Of a stretch of 64,000 nt of DNA, positions 1 to 9,201 are shown piece by piece. Both the position numbers and the translations under genes were made by a program. Origin of the DNA: Nocardia asteroides (GTDB lineage: Bacteria; Actinomycetota; Actinomycetes; Mycobacteriales; Mycobacteriaceae). Positions within the stretch are counted from its first letter, which is position 1. The number at the start of each line of letters is the position of its first letter. The stretch lies in contig NZ_LR134352.1 of assembly GCF_900637185.1 (NCBI RefSeq), positions 806,001-870,000 on the forward strand, read 5' to 3'. The notes beneath the pieces were generated by a model. It saw only the letters and a list, made by a program, of their open reading frames with translations. It was not told where the DNA came from and ran no database searches.

Positions 1-361
1 CGCGGCCGCTCGCTCTGAACATTCCGGTGTGCAGCGTAGGTGATGCCTCGAACGCCACGTGTACTTCGCCGTAGGTCTGCCAGCCCTGCTCGCGGATGTA
101 ATCCTGCAGATGTTTGGCGAACGCCTTGGTCGTGAGGTCGTGATCGGCGTCGAGTTTTCCGTGATCGGATTCGTTGATCGTGATCACGTAACTGTTCGGC
201 GCGAGCTTGTGCCCACTACCCAGATCTTGCACCTGATCAGCGGCTTCGCGCTGCAGAGCGGCCTCGACCTCCTGGGGGACGACACTGCCGCCGAACACTC
301 GCGCGAACACGTCACCGACAGCGCCCTGTAAGCGTCGCTCGAATCTCGACACGATGCCCAT
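1..361 (-). CDS. fhaA: FhaA, N-terminal part (DUF3662/FHA protein), truncated by window edge
   Basis: Translating the minus strand from an ATG at 361 gives an open frame of 120 residues that runs off the window start. It opens with MGIVSRFERRLQGAVG and continues GGSVVPQEVEAALQREA, the signature of the FhaA N-terminal (DUF3662) domain. A good ribosome-binding site (GGGAGGG, 5 nt spacing) precedes the ATG. In mycobacteria FhaA is a substrate of Ser/Thr kinase PknB and carries a C-terminal FHA phosphothreonine-binding domain, acting with MviN in peptidoglycan synthesis; that half lies outside the window. The neighbouring tRNA-Leu matches the mycobacterial fhaA neighbourhood. The frame is seen directly; the role is family knowledge. 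Confidence 0.9.
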   Translation of the reverse strand, partial: MGIVSRFERRLQGAVGDVFARVFGGSVVPQEVEAALQREAADQVQDLGSGHKLAPNSYVITINESDHGKLDADHDLTTKAFAKHLQDYIREQGWQTYGEVHVAFEASPTLHTGMFRASGR

Positions 362-580
362 CACAGCCCTCCCTTCGGTGCGCGTGTCCTCGTAGGCCGA
401 CACGTTGCTCACGGCGTGTCCGGACCCGACCACGTTCCTTGCATGATATCCACGATCCTCCAACCCTGTAACTCCCGGCGAACCGCCTCGGTTCCCGAGC
501 CGAATCCCCTCCCATCGCCGCAGGTCAGAGGGCCGATTTTATTTTCGCTGCCCGAGCATGTTAGATTTTTCCCGTCGCTC

Positions 581-666
581 GGGCGAGTGGCGGAATGGCA
601 GACGCGCTGGCTTCAGGTGCCAGTGTCCGTAAGGACGTGGGGGTTCAAGTCCCCCTTCGCCCACCA
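581..666 (+). tRNA. tRNA-Leu(CAG)
   Basis: A complete cloverleaf can be drawn. The acceptor stem pairs GGGCGAG (581-587) with TTCGCCC (656-662). The anticodon arm CTGGC/GCCAG holds the loop TTCAGGT, so the anticodon is CAG and it reads CUG. A long variable arm (GTCC/GGAC) is typical of class II tRNAs such as Leu, and the T arm is GGGGG-TTCAAGT-CCCCC. The 3' CCA is encoded (664-666). CUG is expected to be the main leucine codon in this high-GC genome. Confidence 0.97.
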
Positions 667-667
667 A

Positions 668-710
668 GACTAGAGGCTCGATCCCCCGGGATCGGGCCTC
701 TAGTCGTTTT
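668..710 (+). terminator. Rho-independent terminator of tRNA-Leu
   Basis: Immediately after the tRNA, an 18-bp stem (668-685 with 688-705, one imperfect pair) is followed by TTTT (707-710). Position and shape fit an intrinsic terminator for the tRNA transcript. It also separates the tRNA from the convergent TetR gene. Confidence 0.85.
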
Positions 711-756
711 CGGGGTTGTCCGCCCCTTCCTCCGCTCAGGGAACGCATGGGGCTGG

Positions 757-1293
757 TCAGCGGGTGGCGAGGCGCAGGAGGGCTTCGCGGAGGGGTGGGT
801 GGGGGCTCGTGGTGGTGAGTTCGTGGAGGGCTGTTTCGGCGATGGCGGCCACCAGGAGGGTGGCGATGGGGGTGGGGTCCTGCCAGCCGATGGCGGTGAG
901 GTCGGCGGTGATGAGGGCGGCGGCGGTGGCGTTGCGGGCGGCGACCTCGGGGCCGAGGCCCGCGTCGGTGCGGGCCTGGACGAGCAGGCCCTTGGTGGCG
1001 GGGTCGGCGAGGCAGCCGTCGAGGTAGGCGGTGATGCCGGCGGCGAGGCGGTCGGGGCCCGGGTCGAGGCCGGCGATCGCGGCGGTGACCTTGGCGTCGA
1101 GGTCGTCGTGGAAGGCGCGATGCAGGGCGACGAAGTAGGCCTCGCGGCTCGGCCAGTGCTGATAGAAACTGCCTTTGGCCATCTTCGCCTCGGCGGCGAT
1201 GGCGTTGACCGACAGTTTGGTCAGGTCCTCGGTGGACAGCAGCGCGCGGCCCGCCGCCAGCAGGGCACGCCGACCTGGCTCGGCGGATCTCAT
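757..1293 (-). CDS. TetR-family transcriptional regulator
   Basis: 178 residues. The N-terminal helix-turn-helix lies at about residues 25-48, with the TetR pattern VNAIAAEAKMAKGSFYQHW, followed by a ligand-binding helical domain. The start chosen is the ATG at 1293, which overlaps the stop of the upstream hydrolase gene as ATGA, so the two are almost certainly one translationally coupled operon. The longer open frame upstream is a shadow of the hydrolase gene. A perfect 18-bp palindrome upstream of the hydrolase (2146-2163) is the likely operator, which would make the protein an autorepressor also controlling the hydrolase. The inducer is unknown. Confidence 0.9.
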   Translation of the reverse strand: MRSAEPGRRALLAAGRALLSTEDLTKLSVNAIAAEAKMAKGSFYQHWPSREAYFVALHRAFHDDLDAKVTAAIAGLDPGPDRLAAGITAYLDGCLADPATKGLLVQARTDAGLGPEVAARNATAAALITADLTAIGWQDPTPIATLLVAAIAETALHELTTTSPHPPLREALLRLATR

Positions 1294-2129
1294 GGTCGCA
1301 TTCCAGCACAGGCGCCGAGGAATTCGCGCACCGCGTCGAGGAACAGTTCGGGTGCCTCGGCGAACGGTTCGTGCCGGGTGGACAGCACGGCCACCTCGGC
1401 CTGCGGCAGCGACCGGGCGACGGCCGCGCGGTTGGCGAACCACGGGTTGGTCGGATCGCGGCGCCCCCACACCACCTGAACCGGGACACCGGGAATCAGC
1501 TTCCCGTCGGCGGTGAGGTCGAAGCGGGGACTGTCGAAGCTGCGCCACAGGCTCCGGTAGACGGCGAGGCGCACCGGATCGCCGGGCACCGCCCGCGTCC
1601 GCTCGAAGATGGCGCGCACCCCGCCGCGGTGCAGTGGTCCCAGATACAGCCGCGCGTTCGGCACCACAGAGCGCCGTGCGACCGCCGCACTCGCGACGAA
1701 GCGAAAGTAAGCCCTGGTGAACGGGTTTCGGGGCGCGAAGCCCGCCGGCTGCACCAGCACCAGACCGTGCACCAGGTCCGGTGCCCGCTGTGCCAGCCGC
1801 ACCGCGGCATAGCCGCCCGCGCTGTTGCCGAGCACGGTCAGCGCGCCGAAACCCCGGTGCGACAACTCCTGCGCGACCAGTACCGCCACGTCGGCGAGCG
1901 CGTCGATCGTGATGAGCTCCGGATCGGCGACGGTCGACGCGCCGTATCCGGGCCAGTCGACTGCGGCGATCGCCCAGTCGCCCGCCAGCGCGGGCACGAT
2001 CTCGTCGTAGTCGCGGTGGTCGCCCGGATTCGCGTGCAGCAGGAGCAGTCCCGGCGCGTCCTGCGGTGAGCGGCCGCCGAGATGGACGGCGATCTCGCCG
2101 TACCTGGTCGAAACGCGCAGTGTCTCCAT
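1290..2129 (-). CDS. Alpha/beta-fold hydrolase
   Basis: 279 residues with a full alpha/beta-hydrolase triad pattern: nucleophile elbow GNSAGG with Ser103, probable acid Asp225 in WGRRDP, and His253 in STRHEP. An oxyanion-type segment HANPGD lies at 32-37. No signal peptide or membrane segment is apparent, so it is probably cytosolic. It is the first gene of a two-gene operon with a TetR regulator, a pairing common for xenobiotic or lipid-ester hydrolases, but the sequence does not reveal the substrate. No Shine-Dalgarno is visible before the ATG at 2129 and no alternative start lies upstream in frame, so a leaderless mRNA is possible. Confidence 0.87.
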   Translation of the reverse strand: METLRVSTRYGEIAVHLGGRSPQDAPGLLLLHANPGDHRDYDEIVPALAGDWAIAAVDWPGYGASTVADPELITIDALADVAVLVAQELSHRGFGALTVLGNSAGGYAAVRLAQRAPDLVHGLVLVQPAGFAPRNPFTRAYFRFVASAAVARRSVVPNARLYLGPLHRGGVRAIFERTRAVPGDPVRLAVYRSLWRSFDSPRFDLTADGKLIPGVPVQVVWGRRDPTNPWFANRAAVARSLPQAEVAVLSTRHEPFAEAPELFLDAVREFLGACAGMRP

Positions 2130-2145
2130 GTATCGACGGTAGCCA

Positions 2146-2163
2146 TGACCGACCGGTCGGTCA
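2146..2163. promoter_or_regulatory. Probable TetR operator (perfect 18-bp palindrome)
   Basis: TGACCGACCGGTCGGTCA is perfectly self-complementary and sits 17-34 bp upstream of the hydrolase start codon, where a promoter must lie. Its position in front of a hydrolase-tetR operon, and its ACCGGT-type core, make it the best candidate binding site for the TetR protein encoded by the second gene. Confidence 0.75.
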
Positions 2164-2185
2164 AGGAGGGAACCGGTGACGGGGA

Positions 2186-2833
2186 TCAGGACTTGCGGGC
2201 GATCAGCAGGTGATGCGGAAGCGGCGGATTCGGCAGCGTCCGCTGCTCGACCGTGAACCCGGCGGAGGCCAGCGCCGCGATCACCTCGGCCACCGGGCGC
2301 AGCGTGAATCCATAAGGGGTGAAGGGCATCTTGGCCATCGCGTCGGGATCGCCGATCCCGACCACGGCGGTGCCGCCCGGCCGCAGTACCCGCGCGAGTT
2401 CGGCGCAGGCGGCGGGCAGATCGTCCAGGAAGTAGATGGTGTTGACGGTGATCGCCGCGTCCAGGCTCGCGTCGGCCGACGGCAGCGCGGTGAGCGAGCC
2501 CGCGTCGAGGACGAGCCTGCCCGCCGCCACCTGGCCCGCGAAACCGGACCGCGCCCGCGCCAGCATGTCCGGCGACGGTTCGACGCCGTGCACCACGCCG
2601 TCGGCGCCGACGCGGTCGAGGAACAGGCCGAGCCCGACGCCGCCGCCGAACCCGATATCGGCCACCGTGGCACCTGCGGCGACCCCGGTGGCGTCGACCG
2701 CGGCGGCGATGGCGCGCCTGTTGCCCCGATTGAGAAAGAAGGCCACACCCTTGCCGAGCGTTCCGTGCGGATTGCCGAGCTGAGTGGCGATGGTCGTGAG
2801 CAGTCGATCCTTGACCCCGGGCATGGTCGTCAT
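2186..2833 (-). CDS. Class I SAM-dependent methyltransferase
   Basis: About 215 residues from the ATG at 2833; a second ATG at 2824 is also possible, since neither has a strong ribosome-binding site. It has a SAM-binding motif I (VADIGFGGGVGLG), an acidic loop at the end of strand 2 (HGVEPSPDM), and a motif resembling UbiE/Coq5-type methyltransferases (ARVLRPGGTAVV). The substrate cannot be told. It is divergent from the secreted protein at 2903. A much longer open frame extending upstream on this strand is only the antisense of that neighbour and was not used. Confidence 0.85.
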   Translation of the reverse strand: MTTMPGVKDRLLTTIATQLGNPHGTLGKGVAFFLNRGNRRAIAAAVDATGVAAGATVADIGFGGGVGLGLFLDRVGADGVVHGVEPSPDMLARARSGFAGQVAAGRLVLDAGSLTALPSADASLDAAITVNTIYFLDDLPAACAELARVLRPGGTAVVGIGDPDAMAKMPFTPYGFTLRPVAEVIAALASAGFTVEQRTLPNPPLPHHLLIARKS

Positions 2834-2902
2834 CGTAGGGGTCGGCGGTGACACTGCGCCGAAATCTTCCGCACCGGCGCCGGGTGCGGTTCGATACAGC
2901 CC

Positions 2903-4324
2903 GTGAGCCCTATCCACCGTCGCACCGCCACCCACTTCGCCGCCGTCGCCCTCGCGATCGCCTGCGGCACAGGTCCGGCGGCCGCGGCGCCGGTGACCGG
3001 ACCGCTCGCGGCCAATCCGCATCTGGGCCCGCTCGGGACGGCGACCATGCACGGCGACGCGGGCTCCTCCGACGTCACCCCGCTCGCCGGACCGGCCGCG
3101 AACGCCGCGGTGACCGTCTATCCGCTCGGCGCCGCCTGCCCGACCCTGCTCGAGGGCTCCGACGGGCTGGTGGTGGGGCTGTGCACCGCCATCGCCGGGC
3201 GGACGCCGACCGTCTACCTGCTCGATCCGGCCGCGCCGGGCCCGCTGACCGGCGCGCTGGCCTCGCTGCCGCTGGCCAAGGGCAGCCTGCTCGGCGGCGT
3301 GTACGCCTATCTCGACAACGCGGACCAGCTGGTGGTCGTCGACGGCGATCGCCGCCTGCTGCGCGTCGGGCACCACCGCGACGCCGACGGCCGGTGGACG
3401 CTGACAGCCACGGAGCAGGCCGATCTGTCGGCGTCGATTCCGCAGGGCGACAACGTGACCGGGCTCGTCCCGGACTGGTCGGGCAACGTGTGGTTCGCGA
3501 CGGGCAACGGCACGGTCGGGTTCGTCGACGCGGCCGGTGTGCCGTCGACGCGCGCGCTGCCCGCGGGCGAGCAGGTCGCCAACAGCATCTCCTCGGCGCC
3601 GAACGGCGGTGTGGCCGTGGCGAGTACGCACGCGCTCTACGAGCTGGCGGCCCGGGACGGCGAGGCCGAACTGCGCTGGCGGGCGCCCTACGATCGGGGC
3701 GCCGCGCGCAAGCCGGGCCAGCTCAGCTGGGGGACGGGGTCGACGCCCACCTACTTCGGCCCGGTGACCGGCGACGAATACGTGACCATCGTCGACAACG
3801 CCGACGGCCGGGTGAACCTGCTGGTGCTGCGATCCGGGTCGGGCGAGCTGGTCTGCTCGGTGCCGGTGCTCTCCACGGCGGGAGCGGGCAGCGAGAATTC
3901 CCCGATCGCGGTGGGCGGTTCGATCTTCGTGGCGAGCACCTACGGCTATCCCTATCCCGCGGTGCCCGAGGGCGCCGGTCCGGCCGTGCCCGCGAGCGCG
4001 CCCTTCGCCGGCGGGCTGACCAGGGTCGACCTCACCGGCGACGGCTGTGCCGTGGTGTGGGACAGCCCGGTGCGCAGCGCCGCGGTACCCCGGCTCTCGC
4101 TCGCCGACGGCGGCATCCACACCCTGCGCCGGGTGGGTCCCGACGCGACCACCCCGCTGGACGGCTACGAGTACGTGGTGATCGACCCGGCGACCGGCGC
4201 CGTCCGCGCCGCGCGACCGCTGCCGGGGACCGTCGCGCAGGATCCGTTGCAGATGGCGGCGCTCATCACGCACGGTGGCGCGCTGCTACAGGGGACGGTC
4301 ACCGGGGTCGTCCGGATCGGCTGA
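2903..4324 (+). CDS. Secreted beta-propeller-like protein of unknown function
   Basis: 473 residues from a GTG start. The N-terminus has a basic stretch, a hydrophobic core and an Ala-rich cleavage region (GPAAAAPV), a typical Sec signal peptide ending near residue 30. The mature part consists of repeating short beta-strand-like blocks (NVWFATGNGTVGFVD, NGGVAVASTHALYEL, GGSIFVASTYGYPYP), as in PQQ- or WD-like propellers. Conserved-looking cysteines (for example ACPTL, GLCTA, LVCSV, DGCAV) could form disulfides outside the cell. No catalytic motif was recognised. It stands alone, divergent from the methyltransferase. Confidence 0.75.
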   Translation: MSPIHRRTATHFAAVALAIACGTGPAAAAPVTGPLAANPHLGPLGTATMHGDAGSSDVTPLAGPAANAAVTVYPLGAACPTLLEGSDGLVVGLCTAIAGRTPTVYLLDPAAPGPLTGALASLPLAKGSLLGGVYAYLDNADQLVVVDGDRRLLRVGHHRDADGRWTLTATEQADLSASIPQGDNVTGLVPDWSGNVWFATGNGTVGFVDAAGVPSTRALPAGEQVANSISSAPNGGVAVASTHALYELAARDGEAELRWRAPYDRGAARKPGQLSWGTGSTPTYFGPVTGDEYVTIVDNADGRVNLLVLRSGSGELVCSVPVLSTAGAGSENSPIAVGGSIFVASTYGYPYPAVPEGAGPAVPASAPFAGGLTRVDLTGDGCAVVWDSPVRSAAVPRLSLADGGIHTLRRVGPDATTPLDGYEYVVIDPATGAVRAARPLPGTVAQDPLQMAALITHGGALLQGTVTGVVRIG

Positions 4325-5024
4325 ACCGGCCGCGCGAAGGTCGCGATCAAACCCTGGTGAGGCGAAGATCACATCGCCTCTGCTGGGGCGTATTCGGGGT
4401 GTTCTGCTGCCGATTTCGTCCGGTTCGGCGGACGGTTCGCAACCGGTCGCATGACAGATTCAAGGGCTCATGTCAGGTGCTGTCACCTGATTGCTAGGTG
4501 CTGATCTTGTTTGCAGCCCTGTAAACAAACTTGAGGTCTCTTTTATCGCGTCTCGGGTCCGGCAAACCGAAATTCCGTTGCCGAATCCGCAGGTGATGGG
4601 CTATGCGAAGGGTCCGGCGGGGGAGTCGGCAACCGGGGAGAACATTCGCGCCCGCGACCGCGTGGAAGCTGCCCGCAGGATTTCGAAGGTTTGCCGCAGG
4701 TGAATTTTCGGTGCCGCCGAGGGGTGGTTGCCCGCGCCGCCGGAAGTTAGCTGCGGCGGTCGAAATCGGTGCGACGTCCGATGTTTGCTGGTTCGCAGTT
4801 TGTACGCCGGACCAGCGCGTTGGGGGTTGCGTGGGCATAACGATTGTGTACAGTTGACGGTAACGCTGGCCGCAGCTCGAGCCCGACTCGCTGCGGCCAG
4901 CGGAACTCAAATGGGGGAGTTCGAAACCTTCTCGTTACCTCGCGTAGCTGCCGATTGTCCGGCGCCGTTCCGGCGAGGTGTGCTCAGAGTTGCCTGCTGT
5001 TCAAATGCACGTGCATCTGCGAGT
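4325..5024. other. 700-bp gene-free region, locally AT-richer, with small palindromes
   Basis: No open frame here shows the strong third-position GC bias of the neighbours. Visible structure: an inverted repeat TCAGGTG-ctgt-CACCTGA (4473-4490) followed at once by a third TAGGTGCTGA-like element; a perfect 12-bp inverted repeat with a 15-nt loop (4864-4875 with 4891-4902); and a palindrome ATGCACGTGCAT (5005-5016). The stretch lies downstream of the secreted-protein gene (+ strand) and downstream of the SpoIIM gene (- strand), so it is a convergent intergenic region, unusually long for one. Confidence 0.6.
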
Positions 5025-6059
5025 TCAGACCCGGTCCAGCGGTTTCGCCGCGGGTGTCAGCCACCGGTCCACGGGATCGGGCAGCGCCGCGGGCAGGGCC
5101 GCCGCCGCGTCCTGTTCCTCGGCCACCCGGCGGCCGATTCCGAAGACGTAGAACAGGAAGGCCGCCTCGGCCGCGAAACCGAACGCGATCCGCACCGGCG
5201 CGGGCAGCGGGCTCGGCGTCACGAAGCCCTCCAGCAGACCACACACCAGCAGCACCACCACCAGGCCCAGCGCCACCGTCGCGGTGATCCGGCCCTGCCG
5301 CGCCATCGCCGCGGCCCGGCTGCGGTGGCCGGGGTCGACCAGCGTCCAGCCCAGCTTCAGTCCCACCCCGCCCGCGACGAACAGCGCGGTCAACTCCAAG
5401 GTGCCGTGCGGCAGGATGAAACCGAAGAACGATTCCAGCCGCCCGGCGTCGGCCATCAATCCACCGGTTATCCCCAGATTCAGCGCATTCATGAACAGTG
5501 CGTACACAGCGGGCAGGATCAGCACACCGGTGAACAACGCGACCGCCGAGACCAGCGAATTGTGTGTCCACACCTGGGCGGCGAAGGCGTCGTTCGGGTG
5601 CTCGGAGTAGTAGGTCTCGAACTTTCCCCCAGGTCCGGTGATGATCGAGGTGTCGCCCTCGGGTATCCCCAGGGCCCTCCTGGCCGCGGCCGAAGTATCC
5701 ACAAGCACCGCGATCACCGCGGCGACGGTGAGGAACAACGCGGTTGTCCCCACCCACCACGGCCACGCGCGATACACAGCTGCGGGAAAGTGCCGGGTGA
5801 AGAATCGGCCCACCTCGCGCCACGGCTGGGTCCGGGCCGCCAGCACCCGCCCGCGCGCCCGCGCGAGCAGCGCGCTGAGACCGGCGACGACATCCGGATC
5901 GGCCTGATGACCCTGGATCCGGGCCAGCTGCTGCGACGCCGACCGGTACAGGCCGACGAGCTCGTCGGCCTCGGCGCCCGACAGTTTCCGCTGGCGGACC
6001 AGCTGATCCAGCCGATACCACGACCGTTGACGCGCCCAGCTGTAGGCATCGGTGTCCAT
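5025..6059 (-). CDS. Stage II sporulation protein M-like membrane protein (SpoIIM/DUF95)
   Basis: 344 residues. The start chosen is the ATG at 6059, giving MDTDAYSW as in the mycobacterial homologue Rv3694c; a GTG at 6077 would abut the divergent RDD start. The soluble N-terminal part (RLSG/KLSGAEADELVGLYR) is followed by several hydrophobic helices, including a segment with HGTLELTALF typical of SpoIIM-family integral membrane proteins. In mycobacteria the gene belongs to a conserved block with DUF58, MoxR and RDD genes; the cellular role is not established. Family membership is clear, function is not. Confidence 0.88.
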   Translation of the reverse strand: MDTDAYSWARQRSWYRLDQLVRQRKLSGAEADELVGLYRSASQQLARIQGHQADPDVVAGLSALLARARGRVLAARTQPWREVGRFFTRHFPAAVYRAWPWWVGTTALFLTVAAVIAVLVDTSAAARRALGIPEGDTSIITGPGGKFETYYSEHPNDAFAAQVWTHNSLVSAVALFTGVLILPAVYALFMNALNLGITGGLMADAGRLESFFGFILPHGTLELTALFVAGGVGLKLGWTLVDPGHRSRAAAMARQGRITATVALGLVVVLLVCGLLEGFVTPSPLPAPVRIAFGFAAEAAFLFYVFGIGRRVAEEQDAAAALPAALPDPVDRWLTPAAKPLDRV

Positions 6060-6077
6060 ATCGGGAATGCTAGCCAC

Positions 6078-6824
6078 ATGGCCGAATTCACCACCGGCGA
6101 AGCGGTGGCGCTCGAACTCCCGATCGCGCGTATCCCCAGCCGGGCCGGCGCCTTCCTGCTCGATCTGTGCATCCAGCTCGCGCTCGCGGCCGTGTTCTTC
6201 TATGTCGGGATGATGCTGCTGCTCGCGGCCGACGCCGATTCGGCCTGGTACGACGTGGTCGGCGTGGTCGCGCTGGTCACCGTGCTGATCGGCTATCCGG
6301 TGTGCGTCGAGACCTTCTCGCGCGGGCGCTCACTGGGCAAGCTGGCCTTCGGGCTGCGGGTGGTGCGGGCCGACGCGGGCCCGATCGATTTCCGGCACGC
6401 GCTCACCCGCGGACTGGCCGGCGCGATTGTGGATTTCTGGCTGCTCGGCGCGTTCGGTGCGGTCGCGGTGATCAGCTCGGTGTGCTCGCGCGACGGGCGC
6501 CGCGTCGGCGACGTACTCGCCGGCACGGTTGTTGTGCACACCCGGCAGAACCTGCCGCGGCCCGCGCTGGCCGTCGCGCCGCCGTGGCTGACCGGCTGGG
6601 CCGCCCAGCTCGATCCGGGCTCGGTGTCCGACGAGCTGGCAGCCGCGATCCGCCAGTATTTGACCAGGTTGCGCACCCTCACCCCGGCCGCGCAGCATCA
6701 CCTCGGCACCCAGCTCGTCGAGGCCGTCTGCGTCGCGGTGCAGCGGCAGGCGCCGACGGGATATCCGCCGTACCACGTCCTCGGCGCGGTGCTGGCACGG
6801 CGACAGCAGCTGGCGCGCGGCTGA
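6078..6824 (+). CDS. RDD-family membrane protein
   Basis: 248 residues from the ATG at 6078. The N-terminal half is an RDD domain: ARIPSRAGAFLLDLCIQ with the characteristic Arg and Asp in the first helix, then two further hydrophobic segments and the RGRSLGKLAFGLRVV motif. The C-terminal cytosolic tail of about 100 residues is helical. It is homologous in position to mycobacterial Rv3695. Its start codon is only 18 bp from the divergent SpoIIM start, so both genes must use very short leaders or be leaderless. The molecular role of RDD proteins here is unknown. Confidence 0.88.
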   Translation: MAEFTTGEAVALELPIARIPSRAGAFLLDLCIQLALAAVFFYVGMMLLLAADADSAWYDVVGVVALVTVLIGYPVCVETFSRGRSLGKLAFGLRVVRADAGPIDFRHALTRGLAGAIVDFWLLGAFGAVAVISSVCSRDGRRVGDVLAGTVVVHTRQNLPRPALAVAPPWLTGWAAQLDPGSVSDELAAAIRQYLTRLRTLTPAAQHHLGTQLVEAVCVAVQRQAPTGYPPYHVLGAVLARRQQLARG

Positions 6825-6877
6825 CTCCTGTGGAATACGCCGCCCTGTGCACAAACCTGTTGGCGGGCAGTGGATGA

Positions 6878-6921
6878 GCTGTGAGTACCGGTGGACAACT
6901 CGGTTGTCCACAACTCACAGC
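6878..6921. terminator. Bidirectional hairpin between convergent genes, containing a DnaA-box-like core
   Basis: GCTGTGAG (6878-6885) pairs with CTCACAGC (6914-6921), and inside it GTGGACAAC (6891-6899) pairs with GTTGTCCAC (6903-6911) around a 3-nt loop. The hairpin includes the stop codon of the DUF58 gene and lies just past the RDD gene, so it could terminate both. No T-run follows. The inner arm contains TTGTCCACA (6904-6912), the actinobacterial DnaA-box consensus. Confidence 0.6.
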
Positions 6922-8210
6922 GAGCCGGACTGCTTCAGCTCCAGATATTCGTCGGCCAGCGCCTCGGGCAGCTGATCCGGCGCGGCGGTCACCACGTCGA
7001 CCCCGCGCCTGCGCAGGGTCTCCCGCACGAGCGCCCGTTCGGCGAGCACCGTCTCGGCCGCGGCCGCGGTGTAGACGGCCGCCGCGGACGACCGGTCCCG
7101 CGCCGCCGCGGCGATCTCCGGATCGGTCACCGACACGATGAGCACCCGGTGCCTGCGCAGCAGCGTCGGCAGGGCGGGCAGCAGATGTTCGGAGACGGTG
7201 GGTCCGTCCAGACTGGTGAACCAGACGACCAGCGCCCGCCTGCGCACCCGGGACACCACCGTGCGCACCAGGCCGTCGGCGTCGGTGTCCACCAGCCGCG
7301 GCGTCACCCCGGCGAGGGTGTGCATGAGTTTCAACGGCAGCTGATTGCCGCCGACGCCGGTGACCTCGGCCCGCACTTCGCGGTCGTAGGCCAGCAGGTC
7401 CACGGTGTCGCCCGCGGCCGCCGCGAGCCCACCGAGCAGCAGCGCCGCCTCGATCGAGGTGTCCAGCCGGGTGCCCTCGCCCACGCGGCCCGCGCTCGCC
7501 CGGCCCGTGTCGAGCACCATCAGCACGTGCCGGTTGCGTTCGGGCCGCCAGGTGCGCACCAGCACGTCGGCCGCGCGGGCGGTGGCGCGCCAGTCGATGC
7601 TGCGGACGTCGTCGCCGGCCACGTACTCGCGGAACGAGTCGAATTCGGTGCCCTGACCGCGAATATCGGCGACATTGCGGCCCTCGAGGTGGTGCAGCCG
7701 CTTCACCTTCGACCGCAGCAGCCGCTCGCTGCGGAACGGGGGCAGCGCGCGCACCCGGGCGGGCACCTCGACGCGGGACTGGCGCCCGGCCAGGCCGAGC
7801 GGACCGAGCAGCCGCAGCGTCACCGCGCCGGCCACCCGGTCACCGCGATAGGTCGGGGTGAGTTCGGTACGCACCCGCATCCGGGTGCGCGGCGCCAGCT
7901 CCAGCCGGTGCGCGCGGCGGTCGGCGCGGGCACTGTCGGGCCAGGCGTCCCACAGCACGCCGCGCACGGTGGCCGTGCCGGAATTGGTCACCGCCAGCTC
8001 CACCACGGTCGAGCGGCCCAGCCGCACGATGGTCAGCGGATCACGGGTGAGGGTGAGCGTGTCGGCGCGCGCGGTGAGCGCCACGTCGAACACCCCGAGC
8101 GCGAGCAGCGCGGCGCTCGCGCCGACCACCCCGATCCACGACGGCACGAGGACCATCACCAGCGCGCCCGCGATCGTGGCGAGCAGCGCGAACCGGCCTG
8201 TGACGACCAC
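6915..8210 (-). CDS. DUF58 domain-containing protein
   Basis: 431 residues from a GTG start. Two N-terminal hydrophobic helices (residues about 5-45) are followed by a beta-rich region and the DUF58 core with GTEFDSFREYVAGDDVRSIDWRATARA split over about residues 190-215, then a VWA-like fold. DUF58 proteins are regularly encoded next to MoxR ATPases and are thought to be their partners in assembling metal-dependent or membrane complexes. Here the MoxR gene lies directly upstream with a 4-bp gap, and the gene order equals Rv3692-Rv3693. Confidence 0.92.
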   Translation of the reverse strand: MVVTGRFALLATIAGALVMVLVPSWIGVVGASAALLALGVFDVALTARADTLTLTRDPLTIVRLGRSTVVELAVTNSGTATVRGVLWDAWPDSARADRRAHRLELAPRTRMRVRTELTPTYRGDRVAGAVTLRLLGPLGLAGRQSRVEVPARVRALPPFRSERLLRSKVKRLHHLEGRNVADIRGQGTEFDSFREYVAGDDVRSIDWRATARAADVLVRTWRPERNRHVLMVLDTGRASAGRVGEGTRLDTSIEAALLLGGLAAAAGDTVDLLAYDREVRAEVTGVGGNQLPLKLMHTLAGVTPRLVDTDADGLVRTVVSRVRRRALVVWFTSLDGPTVSEHLLPALPTLLRRHRVLIVSVTDPEIAAAARDRSSAAAVYTAAAAETVLAERALVRETLRRRGVDVVTAAPDQLPEALADEYLELKQSGSL

Positions 8211-8214
8211 GCCG

Positions 8215-9197
<983 letters not shown>

Positions 9198-9201
<4 letters not shown>

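Noticed and set aside
2186..4273. A single 695-codon open frame on the minus strand
   Set aside because: Only its C-terminal 215 residues form a methyltransferase; the rest is the antisense of the secreted-protein gene and has the Arg/Gly-rich look of a shadow frame.
4494..4910. 138-codon minus-strand ORF in the long intergenic region
   Set aside because: No ribosome-binding site, no GC-rich third positions and no recognisable sequence pattern.
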